A stretch of 42,048 nt of DNA from Oscillospiraceae bacterium. GTDB lineage: Bacteria > Bacillota > Clostridia > Oscillospirales > Ruminococcaceae. The notes beneath the pieces were generated by a model that was not told the DNA's origin, did no database searches, and saw nothing but the letters and a program-made list of their open reading frames with translations. How positions within the stretch are numbered: position 1 is the first letter of the stretch; every line of letters begins with the position of its first letter. The stretch is taken from NCBI GenBank assembly GCA_028689635.1, contig JAQVCU010000015.1, forward strand, positions 1 through 42,048, given 5' to 3'. This document shows positions 8,007 to 16,612 of the stretch, piece after piece. The position numbers and the translations under genes were made by a program.

Positions 8007-8018
8007 GCGGGTTTGCAG

Positions 8019-8816
8019 ATGAGAAAACAAACTTGGAAACTTTTTCTATTGGCGGCCTTCACGGCCGCCTTTGTCTTAACCGGCTTTCTCTTTTTTCGGG
8101 AAAAAGCCATTTTGGCGCGGGAAAAGGCGGATTTTGAACGCCTGGCGCAGCAGGTAGAGCAAAGCCGCCAAGAGGCCGTCCCCGCGCCTCTGCCCCCATC
8201 AACGGAAGGGGAGGGGACCGGCGCCGCCCCGGCTCTTCTTCCCCAATACGCGCAGCTGGCCGCTCAAAACCCCGACATGATCGGCTGGATCCGCGTCTCC
8301 GGTACCGCCATCGATTACCCTGTGATGTACACCCCCGAAGACCCGGAATATTACCTCCGCCGGGATTTTAACGGCCAGCCCTCCCGCGGCGGCACCCCGT
8401 TTATCGGCGCCGAGTGCAGTTGGGATCCTCCCAGCGACAATCTGTTGCTGTTTGGCCACAACCTTTACGCCGGGCACGATATGTTCACCGACCTGCTGCG
8501 ATACCGGGAAGCCTCTTTTTTCGAAGAAAACCCCCTGATCTTTCTGGATACCCTTTATGAGGAGCAGCGTTTCCGCGTGTTGGCCGCCTTTTACAGCAAG
8601 GTCTATTACGCGGAAGAAGATGTTTTTAAGTTTTATCGTTTTATCGACGCCGAAAGCGACGAAGACTACAACGATTATCTCCGCGGCGTACGCTCTCTGG
8701 CCCTTTATGAGACCGGCACCCAGGCCCAGCCCGGCGATCAGCTGCTTACGATCGTCACCTGCTCCCTGCACGAAAACGACGGCCGCTTTGTGGTCGTCGC
8801 AGTAAAGGAGGGATAA
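8019..8816 (+). CDS. class B sortase
   Basis: Membrane-anchored transpeptidase that joins surface proteins to the wall or to each other. 265 residues: N-terminal membrane segment (about 9-26), a predicted helix (27-52), then the sortase barrel. The triad is visible: His147 in LLFGHN, Cys248 in TIVTCS, Arg256 in DGRF. The spacing and the GWIRVSGTAIDYPVMYT and FIGAECSWDPPSDNLLLFGHN segments are class B-like. The start is ATG 8019; an upstream TTG at 8013 is possible and the ribosome site is weak, suggesting coupling to the preceding gene. Likely substrates are the NPETG protein at 8916-10022 and perhaps the neighbour at 6912. The stop codon lies inside the terminator stem. Confidence 0.93.
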   Translation: MRKQTWKLFLLAAFTAAFVLTGFLFFREKAILAREKADFERLAQQVEQSRQEAVPAPLPPSTEGEGTGAAPALLPQYAQLAAQNPDMIGWIRVSGTAIDYPVMYTPEDPEYYLRRDFNGQPSRGGTPFIGAECSWDPPSDNLLLFGHNLYAGHDMFTDLLRYREASFFEENPLIFLDTLYEEQRFRVLAAFYSKVYYAEEDVFKFYRFIDAESDEDYNDYLRGVRSLALYETGTQAQPGDQLLTIVTCSLHENDGRFVVVAVKEG

Positions 8817-8843
8817 GCGCGCCGCGCTTATCCCTCCTTTTTT
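8804..8843 (+). terminator. terminator of the sortase transcript
   Basis: A stem of about 16 bp (AAAGGAGGGATAAGCG paired with its complement) is followed by six T. The sortase TAA lies inside the left arm. Confidence 0.9.
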
Positions 8844-8865
8844 CATCGTCCGGGCCCCGACGGCC

Positions 8866-8901
8866 AAAAAAAAGAGGATGCCGGTACCGGCATCCTCTTT
8901 T
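8866..8901 (-). terminator. terminator of the NPETG protein gene
   Basis: A perfect 32-bp palindrome centred on GGTACC (8870-8901) is followed on the minus strand by a run of eight T (8866-8873). It also has T residues on the other side and could act in both directions. Confidence 0.85.
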
Positions 8902-8915
8902 GGTGTTCTTTCCGA

Positions 8916-10022
8916 TTATTTTGCCCAGGCAGCCAGCGCTACAGCGGCAGCCAGGAAGCCGGACCCGGTCTCCGGGTTCGTTTTATCTTCCTCTTTTTCG
9001 GGCTCCACAACTTTTCCTTCGCCGTCCATCAAAAGATAACTGCCCAGGGTTCTGGCTTTCAGGGTAAAGCAGACATCTTCTTCATTGTACACAGCGTTGG
9101 TGGCCTTCAGCGTATCATCCTCGTTGATCTCGTAAAGGTACCACGTTTTGTCCTCGTCGGGGACATACCAGGTGAGGGTTCCGCTGAAATCAAATTCCGG
9201 TTTTGCCTTGAAATTCATGAAGTTCAGGTCGTTCTCTTCGTATTCTTGGCCTATCGCCTTGTTGGCATAGGTGTCATAATACATGTTGACAGGATCCTGC
9301 CCAGCCAGCTTGGCCTCGAAGGAGACGTCGGTACCGGCGAAGGTCATATAGAGATTGGTGGCGTTGTTTTCAAACTGATCAAAATCCAGCACCGGGCTAA
9401 GATACTCATAGGTTCCGCCTTGCTCCGAAATGGTACTGTTGTTGTCAAAGTCCTCATATTCCACTTCGCCGTCGCCGTTGATCATATTTTCCGCATACAT
9501 CTGGACATTTTTGTTAAAGCCATAGAGGAAGTCTATGAGAATGACCTTCTCTTTTTCGTCAAATTTGCAGACATCTTCGTAAACATGATCCTGATCATAG
9601 ATCTGGGAAGTAATGTTTTTGCCTTTGGTGGTGAGGAACTTTACCTTTGCTTTGACGCGGATGGGCTCCGTCGGGTAGGCGTCTTTGAACTTGATCCCCA
9701 GGTCGACATCCCGGCTCGAGGAGACATAATCGTATTTGTAGATGTTGATCTCTTTAATGGATTCTGCGCCCTCTTGGATAGAATAAGAGACTTTATAATC
9801 CTGAAAACGCTCTCCTTCGGCTTTATTGAGGTGGTAATAGGCAAAGCAGAAATATTCGTCTCCATAACCGTATTCGGCCTCTTCATCCGCCGTGGAATAG
9901 GCAAACTCCTCATCGTCAAAAGGCGGCAGATTATAGGACGGATCCTCCGCCTTTGCCAGGGCTGTCACACCAAGGCCGGCGCACATCGCCAAAACCAGCA
10001 CAACAGATAATAACTTTTTCAT
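8916..10022 (-). CDS. secreted protein with C-terminal NPETG sorting-like motif
   Basis: 368 residues: signal peptide (MKKLLSVVLVLAMCAGLGVTALA), then an acidic, Tyr/Asp-rich extracellular region of about 320 residues with no family I recognise, then NPETG followed by a short hydrophobic stretch and a final Lys. NPxTG fits the [N/S/P]PxTG motif reported for class B sortase of Clostridioides difficile, so this is a plausible substrate of the sortase ending 100 bases away, transcribed convergently. The hydrophobic tail is short and has only one basic residue, unlike a full sorting signal. The start is ATG 10022 at the signal peptide, downstream of a long non-conserved Arg/Lys-rich open stretch. 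Confidence 0.8.
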   Translation of the reverse strand: MKKLLSVVLVLAMCAGLGVTALAKAEDPSYNLPPFDDEEFAYSTADEEAEYGYGDEYFCFAYYHLNKAEGERFQDYKVSYSIQEGAESIKEINIYKYDYVSSSRDVDLGIKFKDAYPTEPIRVKAKVKFLTTKGKNITSQIYDQDHVYEDVCKFDEKEKVILIDFLYGFNKNVQMYAENMINGDGEVEYEDFDNNSTISEQGGTYEYLSPVLDFDQFENNATNLYMTFAGTDVSFEAKLAGQDPVNMYYDTYANKAIGQEYEENDLNFMNFKAKPEFDFSGTLTWYVPDEDKTWYLYEINEDDTLKATNAVYNEEDVCFTLKARTLGSYLLMDGEGKVVEPEKEEDKTNPETGSGFLAAAVALAAWAK

Positions 10023-10105
10023 GCTTTTGCTCCCTCTCTTTCTTTTTCTCTTTTTCCGTCCCCGTACAGGCCGGGGACAGCGCACAACTTCTTTATGTTC
10101 AGTGT

Positions 10106-10136
10106 ATCATATTTGGAAAAGCTTTCCAATACTCAA
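10106..10136 (-). promoter_or_regulatory. possible promoter with operator-like inverted repeat
   Basis: -35 TTGAGT (10131-10136) and -10 TATGAT (10106-10111) are 19 bases apart, a long spacer. Between them lies an inverted repeat TTGGAAA-N3-TTTCCAA (10113-10129), placed where a repressor or spacer-bending regulator would bind. Confidence 0.4.
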
Positions 10137-10195
10137 GTTGTAATTATTCATCATTTTTTTGTTTCATTTTGTGACCAGTTCTGCGGCCTCCGGCG

Positions 10196-10230
10196 GCAGA
10201 AAAAAACCGCCGGCAACTGCCGGCGGTTTT
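10196..10230 (-). terminator. terminator of the FucU/RbsD gene
   Basis: Minus strand: AAAACCGCCGGCA stem with its complement, then TTTTTTT. It lies 23-57 bases past the stop. Confidence 0.85.
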
Positions 10231-10252
10231 GTAAAAGCTTTCCCTTGCGGGT

Positions 10253-10696
10253 TTATTTGATAACACCCTTCTGAACAAAGATATTCCCGTAAACATCCGT
10301 TTCGCCGGTGGCGATGATCAGATCCAGATCGTCAGCCACAGACCAGAACTCTTTGCCCTTCATGTAATGGATGCCGTTGGGCAGCTTTTTCGCTTCTTCG
10401 CTGTTTTTGACTACCTCATCGTACTTTTTCCAGACAGCCGGCTCCGGGCGTCCGCCGTCGGTCAGGCAGATGCGGATCGGATCGTCGATGTAGTCATCCA
10501 CCGGAATAAGCTTCAAGATCGCTTCGAGGATCTCGGGGCCGCGCACGCCATCCAAACGGACGCGGAAAGCATCCGCCGGGCCCAGACGGTTGATGTCACA
10601 GTTGGAGTCGCAGACCATGATTTTGGAGCCGTGGCCAATGGAGCACAGGGCGCGCAGCAAATCGGGAGACATGCAGGTAGGAATGTTTTTCAGCAT
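10253..10696 (-). CDS. RbsD/FucU family sugar mutarotase-like protein
   Basis: 147 residues. The family interconverts anomers of monosaccharides such as L-fucose or D-ribose and forms a decameric ring in the cytosol. The N-terminal MLKNIPTCMSPDLLRALCSIGHG carries the invariant catalytic His (His22 in GHG), and the C-terminal half has the conserved SVADDLDLIIATGE ... YGNIFVQKGVI. This looks like the FucU side of the family. GGAGG lies 9 bases before ATG 10696. No fucose or ribose catabolic gene is adjacent, so the substrate is not assigned. It has its own promoter, a leader of about 190 bases and a terminator, suggesting a single-gene transcript. Confidence 0.88.
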   Translation of the reverse strand: MLKNIPTCMSPDLLRALCSIGHGSKIMVCDSNCDINRLGPADAFRVRLDGVRGPEILEAILKLIPVDDYIDDPIRICLTDGGRPEPAVWKKYDEVVKNSEEAKKLPNGIHYMKGKEFWSVADDLDLIIATGETDVYGNIFVQKGVIK

Positions 10697-10898
10697 TTTA
10701 CAGTACCTCCGTTTTTTATGCCGTCTGTCAAACAGGCGGTTTTCCTGAAAGGACGGCGGCAAGCCGCCCTTTTGAAGCAAAGGAAAGAGCGTTCCATCTG
10801 CGCCGTTGCCCGCCGGGGGACTGCCGCAAAAAACTGCCCCGGCGCCGTGTTGCCCTTCGGGCGCGGCAAAGATCGATGCCTTTGTTCACTTTGCAGTC

Positions 10899-10927
10899 AT
10901 TATACTACATTTCTATGAAAATGGGAA
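10899..10927 (-). promoter_or_regulatory. promoter of the FucU/RbsD gene
   Basis: -35 TTCCCA (10922-10927), spacer 17, -10 TATAAT (10899-10904). The leader between it and the start (10697-10890, no gene seen) holds a GC hairpin and a TTTTTT run near 10828, which could be an attenuator. Confidence 0.55.
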
Positions 10928-10961
10928 CTGCTATTTTGGGCTTTTGCTTTTCTGCGGCGGC

Positions 10962-10993
10962 AAAAAAAGGCCGGAGCACTGCTCCGGCCTTTT
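10962..10993 (-). terminator. terminator of the DPV-repeat protein gene
   Basis: 13-bp stem AAAAGGCCGGAGC / GCTCCGGCCTTTT with a 3-base loop, and a T run on the minus strand. Confidence 0.88.
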
Positions 10994-11003
10994 GGGATAT
11001 TTT

Positions 11004-12038
11004 TTATTCTGCGGGCTCTTCTTCCGGTTCCTCTTCGGGGTCCTCGACAGGCTCTTCTTCGGGCTCCTCAGGGGTTTCCTCTTCCGAAGATGCAAACGTG
11101 CTGGTATCCATAACCTGGATCGCGGTTTTCTCCACTATTTTATCGACGATTTCTACGGTTCCAAGCTGATATTTTTCATCCGCTGTATTGTATTTTACAG
11201 CGTTCAGCGTTTCACCGGTTTTTCCTTCCATCGACTCGTTGGTGCTGAAAATATCAAAGCCGGTTCCCGCTTCACCTTTCAGGACGCACCAGCCACGGGA
11301 TTCTGCGTCCAAAAGACCGTCCGCCACCATTTCCGCGGTGACGACGTTGCCATAGTTAAAGCCCTCGGAATCCATGCTCTCTCCGGCTTTTCTGTTGACA
11401 AAATATTTGTACAGGGTGGAGTTCTGGACGTTGAGTTTTGCTGTCAGCCACTCGATGATATCGTAGCAGTCCTTGTCCATGGGGTTGCCGGGGTCCGTCG
11501 GATCAGAGGGATCTACAGGGTCTACGGGATCAACAGGGTCTACAGGATCTACGGGGTCTACAGGATCTACGGGGTCTACAGGATCTACGGGGTCTACAGG
11601 ATCTACGGGATCTACGGGGTCTACGGGGTCGATAGAAATGCCGGGGGAATCATCGTCGTCGTCATCGTCGTCAGCCGCGGGAGCCACATAGGCGTCTTCC
11701 ACAACTACCGGCACAGAGGCCAGCGGAACCGGGTCTTCCACCACGGTAACAGGCTGGACAACCGGCTGCACAACCGGCTCTGCCGCGTCGTTCTCCTCTT
11801 GAGGGGCCTCGATCAGAGGGGTGGGCTCATCTTCGATGGTCTCCGCCTCTTCCTCCGGCTGCTGGAGCACGGTGACGGTCTCCTGCTCGGGCTGGGAAGC
11901 CAGTGTAGGCTGCTCTTCCTTTCCGCACCCTTTCAGCAATGCCAAAATGATCAAAACGATCACAACAAGGGCGATCGCAATGGTGATATATAACTTTTTG
12001 GAGTTGTTTTTCTGCTCTCCGCTGCGTTTTTCTTCCAT
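11004..12038 (-). CDS. membrane-anchored acidic protein with DPV repeats, unknown function
   Basis: 344 residues. A short cytosolic basic stretch ([14 protein letters not shown]) precedes one membrane segment (about residues 16-36, [20 protein letters not shown]). A long Pro/Glu/Val-rich extracellular stalk follows, with a run of eight Asp, about a dozen DPV tripeptides (ending [11 protein letters not shown]), a compact region of about 120 residues ([14 protein letters not shown] ... AIQVM) and a Glu/Pro tail. I recognise no domain. The layout, membrane anchor plus extended stalk plus small tip, suggests display outside the membrane. GGAGG lies 8 bases before ATG 12038; the ATG at 12053 overlaps that site and is less likely. 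Its promoter shares the TGAC-N7-TGAC box with the gene at 6912. Confidence 0.85.
   Translation of the reverse strand: MEEKRSGEQKNNSKKLYITIAIALVVIVLIILALLKGCGKEEQPTLASQPEQETVTVLQQPEEEAETIEDEPTPLIEAPQEENDAAEPVVQPVVQPVTVVEDPVPLASVPVVVEDAYVAPAADDDDDDDDSPGISIDPVDPVDPVDPVDPVDPVDPVDPVDPVDPVDPVDPVDPVDPSDPTDPGNPMDKDCYDIIEWLTAKLNVQNSTLYKYFVNRKAGESMDSEGFNYGNVVTAEMVADGLLDAESRGWCVLKGEAGTGFDIFSTNESMEGKTGETLNAVKYNTADEKYQLGTVEIVDKIVEKTAIQVMDTSTFASSEEETPEEPEEEPVEDPEEEPEEEPAE
11508..11624 (-). repeat. 9-bp tandem repeats coding DPV
   Basis: Thirteen nearly identical 9-bp units (plus strand GGRTCTAC type, alternating GGATCTAC and GGGTCTAC) in frame. They are prone to slippage and therefore to stalk-length variation. 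Confidence 0.9.
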
Positions 12039-12094
12039 CGTTTTTTCCTCCATTTATAGTTTTGGGCGCCAGCCCATTTCTCTTTCTGTATCCT

Positions 12095-12125
12095 ACTATA
12101 TCTCCTTCCAGTCACGCGACAGTCA
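12095..12125 (-). promoter_or_regulatory. promoter with TGAC-N7-TGAC direct repeat
   Basis: On the minus strand, TGAC half-sites lie at 12122-12125 and 12111-12114 (11 bases apart), then -10 TATAGT (12095-12100) 10 bases further on. The flanking TTTGTGAC also matches the promoter at 6550. It drives the gene at 11004-12038. Confidence 0.55.
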
Positions 12126-12548
12126 CAAAGTATTATTTTTTTCAAATTTCTAATATTATCATCTTCTTTTTGTGACAGGCAAAGCGGCTGTCCTTTTTCT
12201 TCCCTTTTTTCGCGGTTCCTGCTATAATAACCGCAAGGCGGTTATTATCCATTATTTTTATGGCCGCCCTACGGGCATGGCCTATGACCCCATTTTCGCT
12301 TCGCTTCTATGCGATCATAACCGCAAAGCGGTTATGATCCATTATCTCCGTGGCCGCCTACGGGCATGGCCTATGATCCCATTTTCGCTTCGCTTCTATG
12401 CGATCATAACCGCAAAGCGGTTATGATCAATGATCTCTGTGAGCCGCAAAGCGGTGAGTCTGAAATTGTGCGCTCTTTCCAAACGGGCGCGTGTTTTTGC
12501 GGCGCCTCCTTGAGGGCGGCGCCGTCAACCGACGAAAGGAGCCGTATC
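12126..12548 (+). repeat. array of three ~90-bp hairpin repeats before the PNPOx gene
   Basis: Three copies of an 11-bp perfect stem with a 3-base loop (AACCGCAAAGCGGTT core) lie at 12224-12248, 12314-12338 and 12403-12427, spaced 90 and 89 bases. The DNA between them is also repeated (GGCCGCC-TACGGGCATGGCC, then CATTTTCGCTTCGCTTCTATGCG). A degenerate fourth core CCGCAAAGCGG is near 12446. The rest of the stretch holds an AT-rich segment (12126-12170) and the ribosome site. No gene is seen here. Confidence 0.85.
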
Positions 12549-13019
12549 ATGCGAAGAAAAGACCGGGAAGTGACCGATGACAGCGAACTGTTGGAGATCC
12601 TGAAAGAATGTAAGGTCTGCCGGGTGGCGATGGTAGACGGAAAAACGCCCTACATCCTGCCGCTTAACTATGGTTTTCGTTTTAAAGGAGGGAAGCTGAC
12701 CCTCTATTTTCACAGCGCCAAGGAGGGCCGCAAGCTTGATATCCTTTCCCAGAACCCCATCGTTGCCTTTGAAATGGATTGCGGCCATCGCCTCGTCGGG
12801 GAAGGGGAGGTGCCTTGCCGTTATGGCTACGCCTTCCGCAGCATTGTCGGAAGCGGCAGCGCCAGCCTTGTGACTGACCCTGAGGAGAAGATGGCGGCTC
12901 TCTCCCTGCTCATGGAGCATCAGACCGGACGGCGCTTTGCCTTTGACAACGCCATGTGCGACACCGTCGCCGTGTTTCGGATCGACGCGGCGGAGTTCTG
13001 CGGAAAAATCCGCCGGTAA
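12549..13019 (+). CDS. pyridoxamine 5'-phosphate oxidase family flavoprotein (NimA-like)
   Basis: 156 residues with the split-barrel FMN-binding fold of the PNPOx-like family. The N-terminal MRRKDREVTDDSELLEILKECKVCRVAMVDGKTPYILPLNYGF is the usual signature, followed by LYFHSAKEGRKLDIL and the AFEMDC strand. Members called NimA reduce nitroimidazoles; most are of unknown substrate, so resistance is not claimed. AAAGGAG stands 8 bases before ATG 12549. Its 5' region is the hairpin-repeat array and its 3' end has a terminator, so it is probably transcribed alone. Confidence 0.88.
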   Translation: MRRKDREVTDDSELLEILKECKVCRVAMVDGKTPYILPLNYGFRFKGGKLTLYFHSAKEGRKLDILSQNPIVAFEMDCGHRLVGEGEVPCRYGYAFRSIVGSGSASLVTDPEEKMAALSLLMEHQTGRRFAFDNAMCDTVAVFRIDAAEFCGKIRR

Positions 13020-13062
13020 AACGCCTTTTGGCGCGGGCGGGCTTTGACCGGCAAAACAAAAT

Positions 13063-13094
13063 AAGGAGCGGAGCCAACCGGCCCGCTCCTTTTT
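13063..13094 (+). terminator. terminator of the PNPOx-like gene
   Basis: 9-bp stem AAGGAGCGG / CCGCTCCTT followed by TTTTT. It ends just before the DUF554 ribosome site. Confidence 0.75.
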
Positions 13095-13111
13095 GGGGAG
13101 GAACTTTCTTT

Positions 13112-13801
13112 ATGATGTTTTTAGGCACGGCCGTCAATTGTCTTACCATCGCGGTAGGAAGCCTGATCGGGCTGCTCTTTAACAAGGGCATCCCCCAGCG
13201 CGTCGGCGACCAGCTGATGAAAGCCCTGGGCCTGTGCACCCTGTTGATCGGCATCCAGGGAGCCCTAAAGGGGGAGAACGCCCTGATCATGATCCTCTCC
13301 ATGGCGCTGGGCGTCCTGCTGGGAGAACTGATCGATCTTGACCGGCATTTTAACCGCCTGCTGCAGCGGGTGGAGGCCCGGTTCTCTCCAAAAGCTGGCG
13401 GAAAACACAGCCTGGCGGAGGGGTTCACCAGCTCCAGCCTGCTTTTCTGTATCGGCTCCATGACCCTTGTGGGCGCGATCAACGCCGGTGTCTCCGGCGA
13501 TCAGACCATGTTATACACCAAGGCCATGCTGGATCTTTGCTCCTCCCTCGTTTTCGCTTCCACTTTGGGGATCGGGGTGCTGTTCTCGGTGGCCTTTGTG
13601 GCGGTCTATCAGGGCGGCCTTACTCTGCTGGCTCATTTTGCGGCGCCGCTGCTGCAGGCTTTTGCTATCAACGAAATGACCTGCGTCGGCTCCCTTCTGA
13701 TCATCGGCACCGGCCTGAACCTGTTGGGCATCACAAAGCTAAAACTTCTGAATTTTCTGCCCGCCATGTTTCTTCCCCTGTTGTTCTGCCTGTTTTTGTA
13801 A
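13112..13801 (+). CDS. DUF554 (YdfK-like) integral membrane protein
   Basis: 229 residues, about six or seven membrane segments, with the family start MxFLGTAVNxLxIxxGSLIGLLF, the central GEFIDL-like GELIDLDRHF, and SLLFCIGSMTLVGAINAGVSGD. The function of DUF554 proteins is not established (proposed transporters). GGGGAGGA lies 10 bases before the ATG. It is followed by the + strand terminator at 13901-13931 and faces gyrA tail to tail. Confidence 0.92.
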   Translation: MMFLGTAVNCLTIAVGSLIGLLFNKGIPQRVGDQLMKALGLCTLLIGIQGALKGENALIMILSMALGVLLGELIDLDRHFNRLLQRVEARFSPKAGGKHSLAEGFTSSSLLFCIGSMTLVGAINAGVSGDQTMLYTKAMLDLCSSLVFASTLGIGVLFSVAFVAVYQGGLTLLAHFAAPLLQAFAINEMTCVGSLLIIGTGLNLLGITKLKLLNFLPAMFLPLLFCLFL

Positions 13802-13836
13802 TTTGGGCCGCGGGCTTTTCTCCCGGCCGGCAGCAG

Positions 13837-13872
13837 CAGAAAAGCCGCAGGAAACCGAAATTTCCTGCGGCT
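13837..13872 (-). terminator. terminator of gyrA
   Basis: 12-bp stem AGCCGCAGGAAA / TTTCCTGCGGCT with a 6-base loop and TTTT on the minus strand. Confidence 0.75.
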
Positions 13873-13900
13873 GATCTTTCCATTCAACACGATCTGCATT

Positions 13901-13931
13901 GGGGACGCCCTTTTTTAGGGCGTCCTTTTTT
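13901..13931 (+). terminator. terminator of the DUF554 gene
   Basis: GGACGCCC stem with a TTTTTTA loop and GGGCGTCC, followed by TTTTTT. Confidence 0.85.
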
Positions 13932-13942
13932 GCTGTTTTCTT

Positions 13943-16552
13943 TTATTCTTCAGGATTTTCATCTTCCGGCCCGTCTAAAAGCCGGTCGGCCAGCTCCTGC
14001 ACCGCCTGGGACGCTTCGTCTCCCGCCTGTCCCTGCGAAAGATCCAGGTCCGGATAGGATTCTGCATCCTGAGGGGCCGCCTCACCGTCTTCGGCGGGCG
14101 CTTCCTCCTCGGAGGAATCCTCCTTGGGGGCCGGGGCCAAAGCCATGACGCGGGAACCCGGGGCCACGCGCATGACCCGCACGCCGCCGGCATAGCGGGA
14201 CTGGATGTTGACTTCTCCCGCGTCGATGCGGATGATAACGCCGTCGTCGGTGATCAGGATCACGTCGTCGTCGGGGGACACCGTGCGCACCCCGGCTACA
14301 AAGCCCTTCTCCTCGCCGCATTTGTAGTTCTGGATCCCCTTGCCGCCGCGGGACTGGAGCCGGTATTCCGAAAACAGGGTACGCCGCCCCTGCCCGTTTT
14401 CTGTAATGAGGAAGAGGTAGGAGTCCTCATTGACCTCCACCATGCCGACCACCTCGTCGCCCTCGGAGAGCTGGATGGCGCGCACGCCCCGGGCGCTTCT
14501 GCCCATGGCGCGGACATCGGTCTCGGCAAAGCGGATGGCCATGCCGCAGCGGGTGGCGATGAGCAGCTGGCTCTCGCCGCCGGTCTCCCGGGCCCAGGCC
14601 AACTCGTCCCCTTCGTCCAGGGAAATGGCGATGATGCCCGATTTGCGGGCATTTTTGTAGGCGGACATTTCGGTGCGCTTGATGATCCCCTGGCGGGTGA
14701 CCATCACCAGATAACGGTCGTCCGCAAATTCGGAGACGCGGATCATGGAGCTGACTTTTTCGTCCCCATCCAGAGGCAGGAGGTTGACGATATTCATGCC
14801 GCGGGAGCTGCGGGAGCCCTCCGGGATCTCGTAACATTTCAGGCGCAGCATCCGTCCGCGGTTGGTGAGGAAGCATATATAGTCGTGGCTGGAGCAGACA
14901 AACAGATCCTCCACGAAATCTTCCTCCCGGCGGGTAAGGCCGGAAATCCCCCGTCCGCCCCGGCGCTGGGTCTTGTAAACATCCATGGGCTGCCGTTTCA
15001 GATAACCAAAGTGGGTGAGGGTGACCACGCAGGACTCCCGGGGGATCAGATCCTCGATATCCACTTCGCCGCTGACCGACTGCACCTCGGTGCGGCGGTC
15101 GTCCCCAAATTTTTCCTTCAGGCCCACCACCTCGCTGCGGATAATGGCGTATACCCGGGAATCGTGGCTGAGGATATCCTCCAGGTCCGCCACTTTTTCC
15201 AGGATCGCCGCCAGCTCATCCTCAATTTTGGCGCGTTCCAGACCGGAAAGCTGCCCCAAACGCATGGCCACAATGGCGGAAGCCTGCATATCGCTAAGCC
15301 CAAAGCGCTCGCTGAGGGCCCGCTTGCTCTCGGGCTGGTCCTTGGAAGAACGGATGATGGAGATGACTTCGTCGATATAATCCAGCGCGATCTTGAGGCC
15401 TTCTAAAATGTGCTCCCGTTCCTTGGCTTTTTTCAGCTCATAGCGGGTGCGCCGGGTGATGACCTGGAACTGGAAGTTCAGGTAATGCTCCAGCATTTCC
15501 TTCAGGGACATGATCTTTGGCTGGTTGTTGTCCAGCGCCAGCATGATAACGCCCACGGTATCCTGCATCTGGGTGAAGGTATACAGCTGGTTGAGCACCA
15601 CCTGGGGGTTGGCGTCCCGTTTGAGCTCAATGACGATGCGCATGCCGTTTCGATCGGATTCATCCCGCAGGTCGCTGATCTGATCGATGCGCTTTGTTTT
15701 GACAAGATCCGCGATGTTTTCGATCAGCCGCGCCTTGTTCACCTGGTAGGGGATCTCGTTGACCACGATGCGCATGCGGTTTTTGTGCTCTTCCACCTCG
15801 GCCCGGGCCCGCAGGGTGATCTTCCCTCGGCCGGTGGCATAGGCGGCCCGGATGCCGGAACGGCCCATGATGATACCGCCGGTGGGGAAATCCGGCCCTT
15901 TGATGTGCTCCATCAGCTCCTCCAGGGTGGCCTCCGGGTTGTCGATCAGGGCGCAGATGGCGTCGGTGACTTCTCCCAGGTTATGGGGAGGGATGTTGGT
16001 GGCCATGCCAACGGCGATGCCGCTGGAACCGTTGACCAGCAGGTTCGGGAACCGGGAAGGGAGCATCACCGGCTCCTGCAGATGGTCGTCGTAGTTGGGC
16101 ATGAAATCCACGGTGTCCTTGTCGATATCGGCAAGCATCGCCATGGCGATCTTACTCATTCTGGCTTCGGTATAACGGTAGGCGGCAGGCGGGTCTCCGT
16201 CAACGGAGCCGAAGTTTCCGTGGCCGTCTACCAGCGGGTAACGCAGGGAAAACTCCTGAGCCATACGCACCATGGCGTCGTAGACCGAGGCGTCGCCGTG
16301 GGGATGATACCGGCCCAGCACCGAACCGACCGTATCCGCGGATTTGCGGTAGGCCTTATCGGGGGAGAGCCCGTTTTCAAACATGGTGTACAAGATCCGG
16401 CGGTGGACAGGCTTGAGCCCGTCCCGCACGTCCGGAAGGGCACGGCCCACGATGACCGCCATGGAATAATCGATGTAGGATTTTTTCATTTCCTTTTCGA
16501 TATCCCGGACGATCACGACGTTGCCTTCGCGCTTGATATCTTCATTGCTCAT
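13943..16552 (-). CDS. gyrA: DNA gyrase subunit A
   Basis: Breakage-reunion subunit of gyrase, the ATP-driven enzyme that introduces negative supercoils. 869 residues. The catalytic tyrosine is Tyr127 in YRYTEARM. The quinolone-determining region reads [10 protein letters not shown] (83-92), with Ala88 at the position of E. coli Ser83. The GyrA box QRRGGRG that defines gyrase rather than topoisomerase IV is present, followed by the six-bladed C-terminal pinwheel and a long acidic tail ([16 protein letters not shown]). The ATG at 16552 is preceded by AAGGGTGA. It is separated from gyrB by two small membrane-protein genes, unlike the usual direct neighbours. Confidence 0.98.
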   Translation of the reverse strand: MSNEDIKREGNVVIVRDIEKEMKKSYIDYSMAVIVGRALPDVRDGLKPVHRRILYTMFENGLSPDKAYRKSADTVGSVLGRYHPHGDASVYDAMVRMAQEFSLRYPLVDGHGNFGSVDGDPPAAYRYTEARMSKIAMAMLADIDKDTVDFMPNYDDHLQEPVMLPSRFPNLLVNGSSGIAVGMATNIPPHNLGEVTDAICALIDNPEATLEELMEHIKGPDFPTGGIIMGRSGIRAAYATGRGKITLRARAEVEEHKNRMRIVVNEIPYQVNKARLIENIADLVKTKRIDQISDLRDESDRNGMRIVIELKRDANPQVVLNQLYTFTQMQDTVGVIMLALDNNQPKIMSLKEMLEHYLNFQFQVITRRTRYELKKAKEREHILEGLKIALDYIDEVISIIRSSKDQPESKRALSERFGLSDMQASAIVAMRLGQLSGLERAKIEDELAAILEKVADLEDILSHDSRVYAIIRSEVVGLKEKFGDDRRTEVQSVSGEVDIEDLIPRESCVVTLTHFGYLKRQPMDVYKTQRRGGRGISGLTRREEDFVEDLFVCSSHDYICFLTNRGRMLRLKCYEIPEGSRSSRGMNIVNLLPLDGDEKVSSMIRVSEFADDRYLVMVTRQGIIKRTEMSAYKNARKSGIIAISLDEGDELAWARETGGESQLLIATRCGMAIRFAETDVRAMGRSARGVRAIQLSEGDEVVGMVEVNEDSYLFLITENGQGRRTLFSEYRLQSRGGKGIQNYKCGEEKGFVAGVRTVSPDDDVILITDDGVIIRIDAGEVNIQSRYAGGVRVMRVAPGSRVMALAPAPKEDSSEEEAPAEDGEAAPQDAESYPDLDLSQGQAGDEASQAVQELADRLLDGPEDENPEE

Positions 16553-16612
16553 TTGTTTTCACCCTTATCGTCATATTCAGATCCCCGGCGGCTCCGCCGT
16601 TTCGGGGAGAGA

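Noticed and set aside
10150..10175. Third copy of the TGAC box near the NPETG gene
   Set aside because: TTTTGTGACC occurs at 10167 but in the opposite orientation to the gene and without a second TGAC 11 bases away or a -10.
10806..11993. Plus-strand frame of 395 codons opposite the DPV protein
   Set aside because: Antisense of a gene with promoter, ribosome site and terminator on the minus strand.
12224..12427. Possible CRISPR array
   Set aside because: Repeats are 90 bp, spacers are also repeated, only three units, no cas genes nearby.
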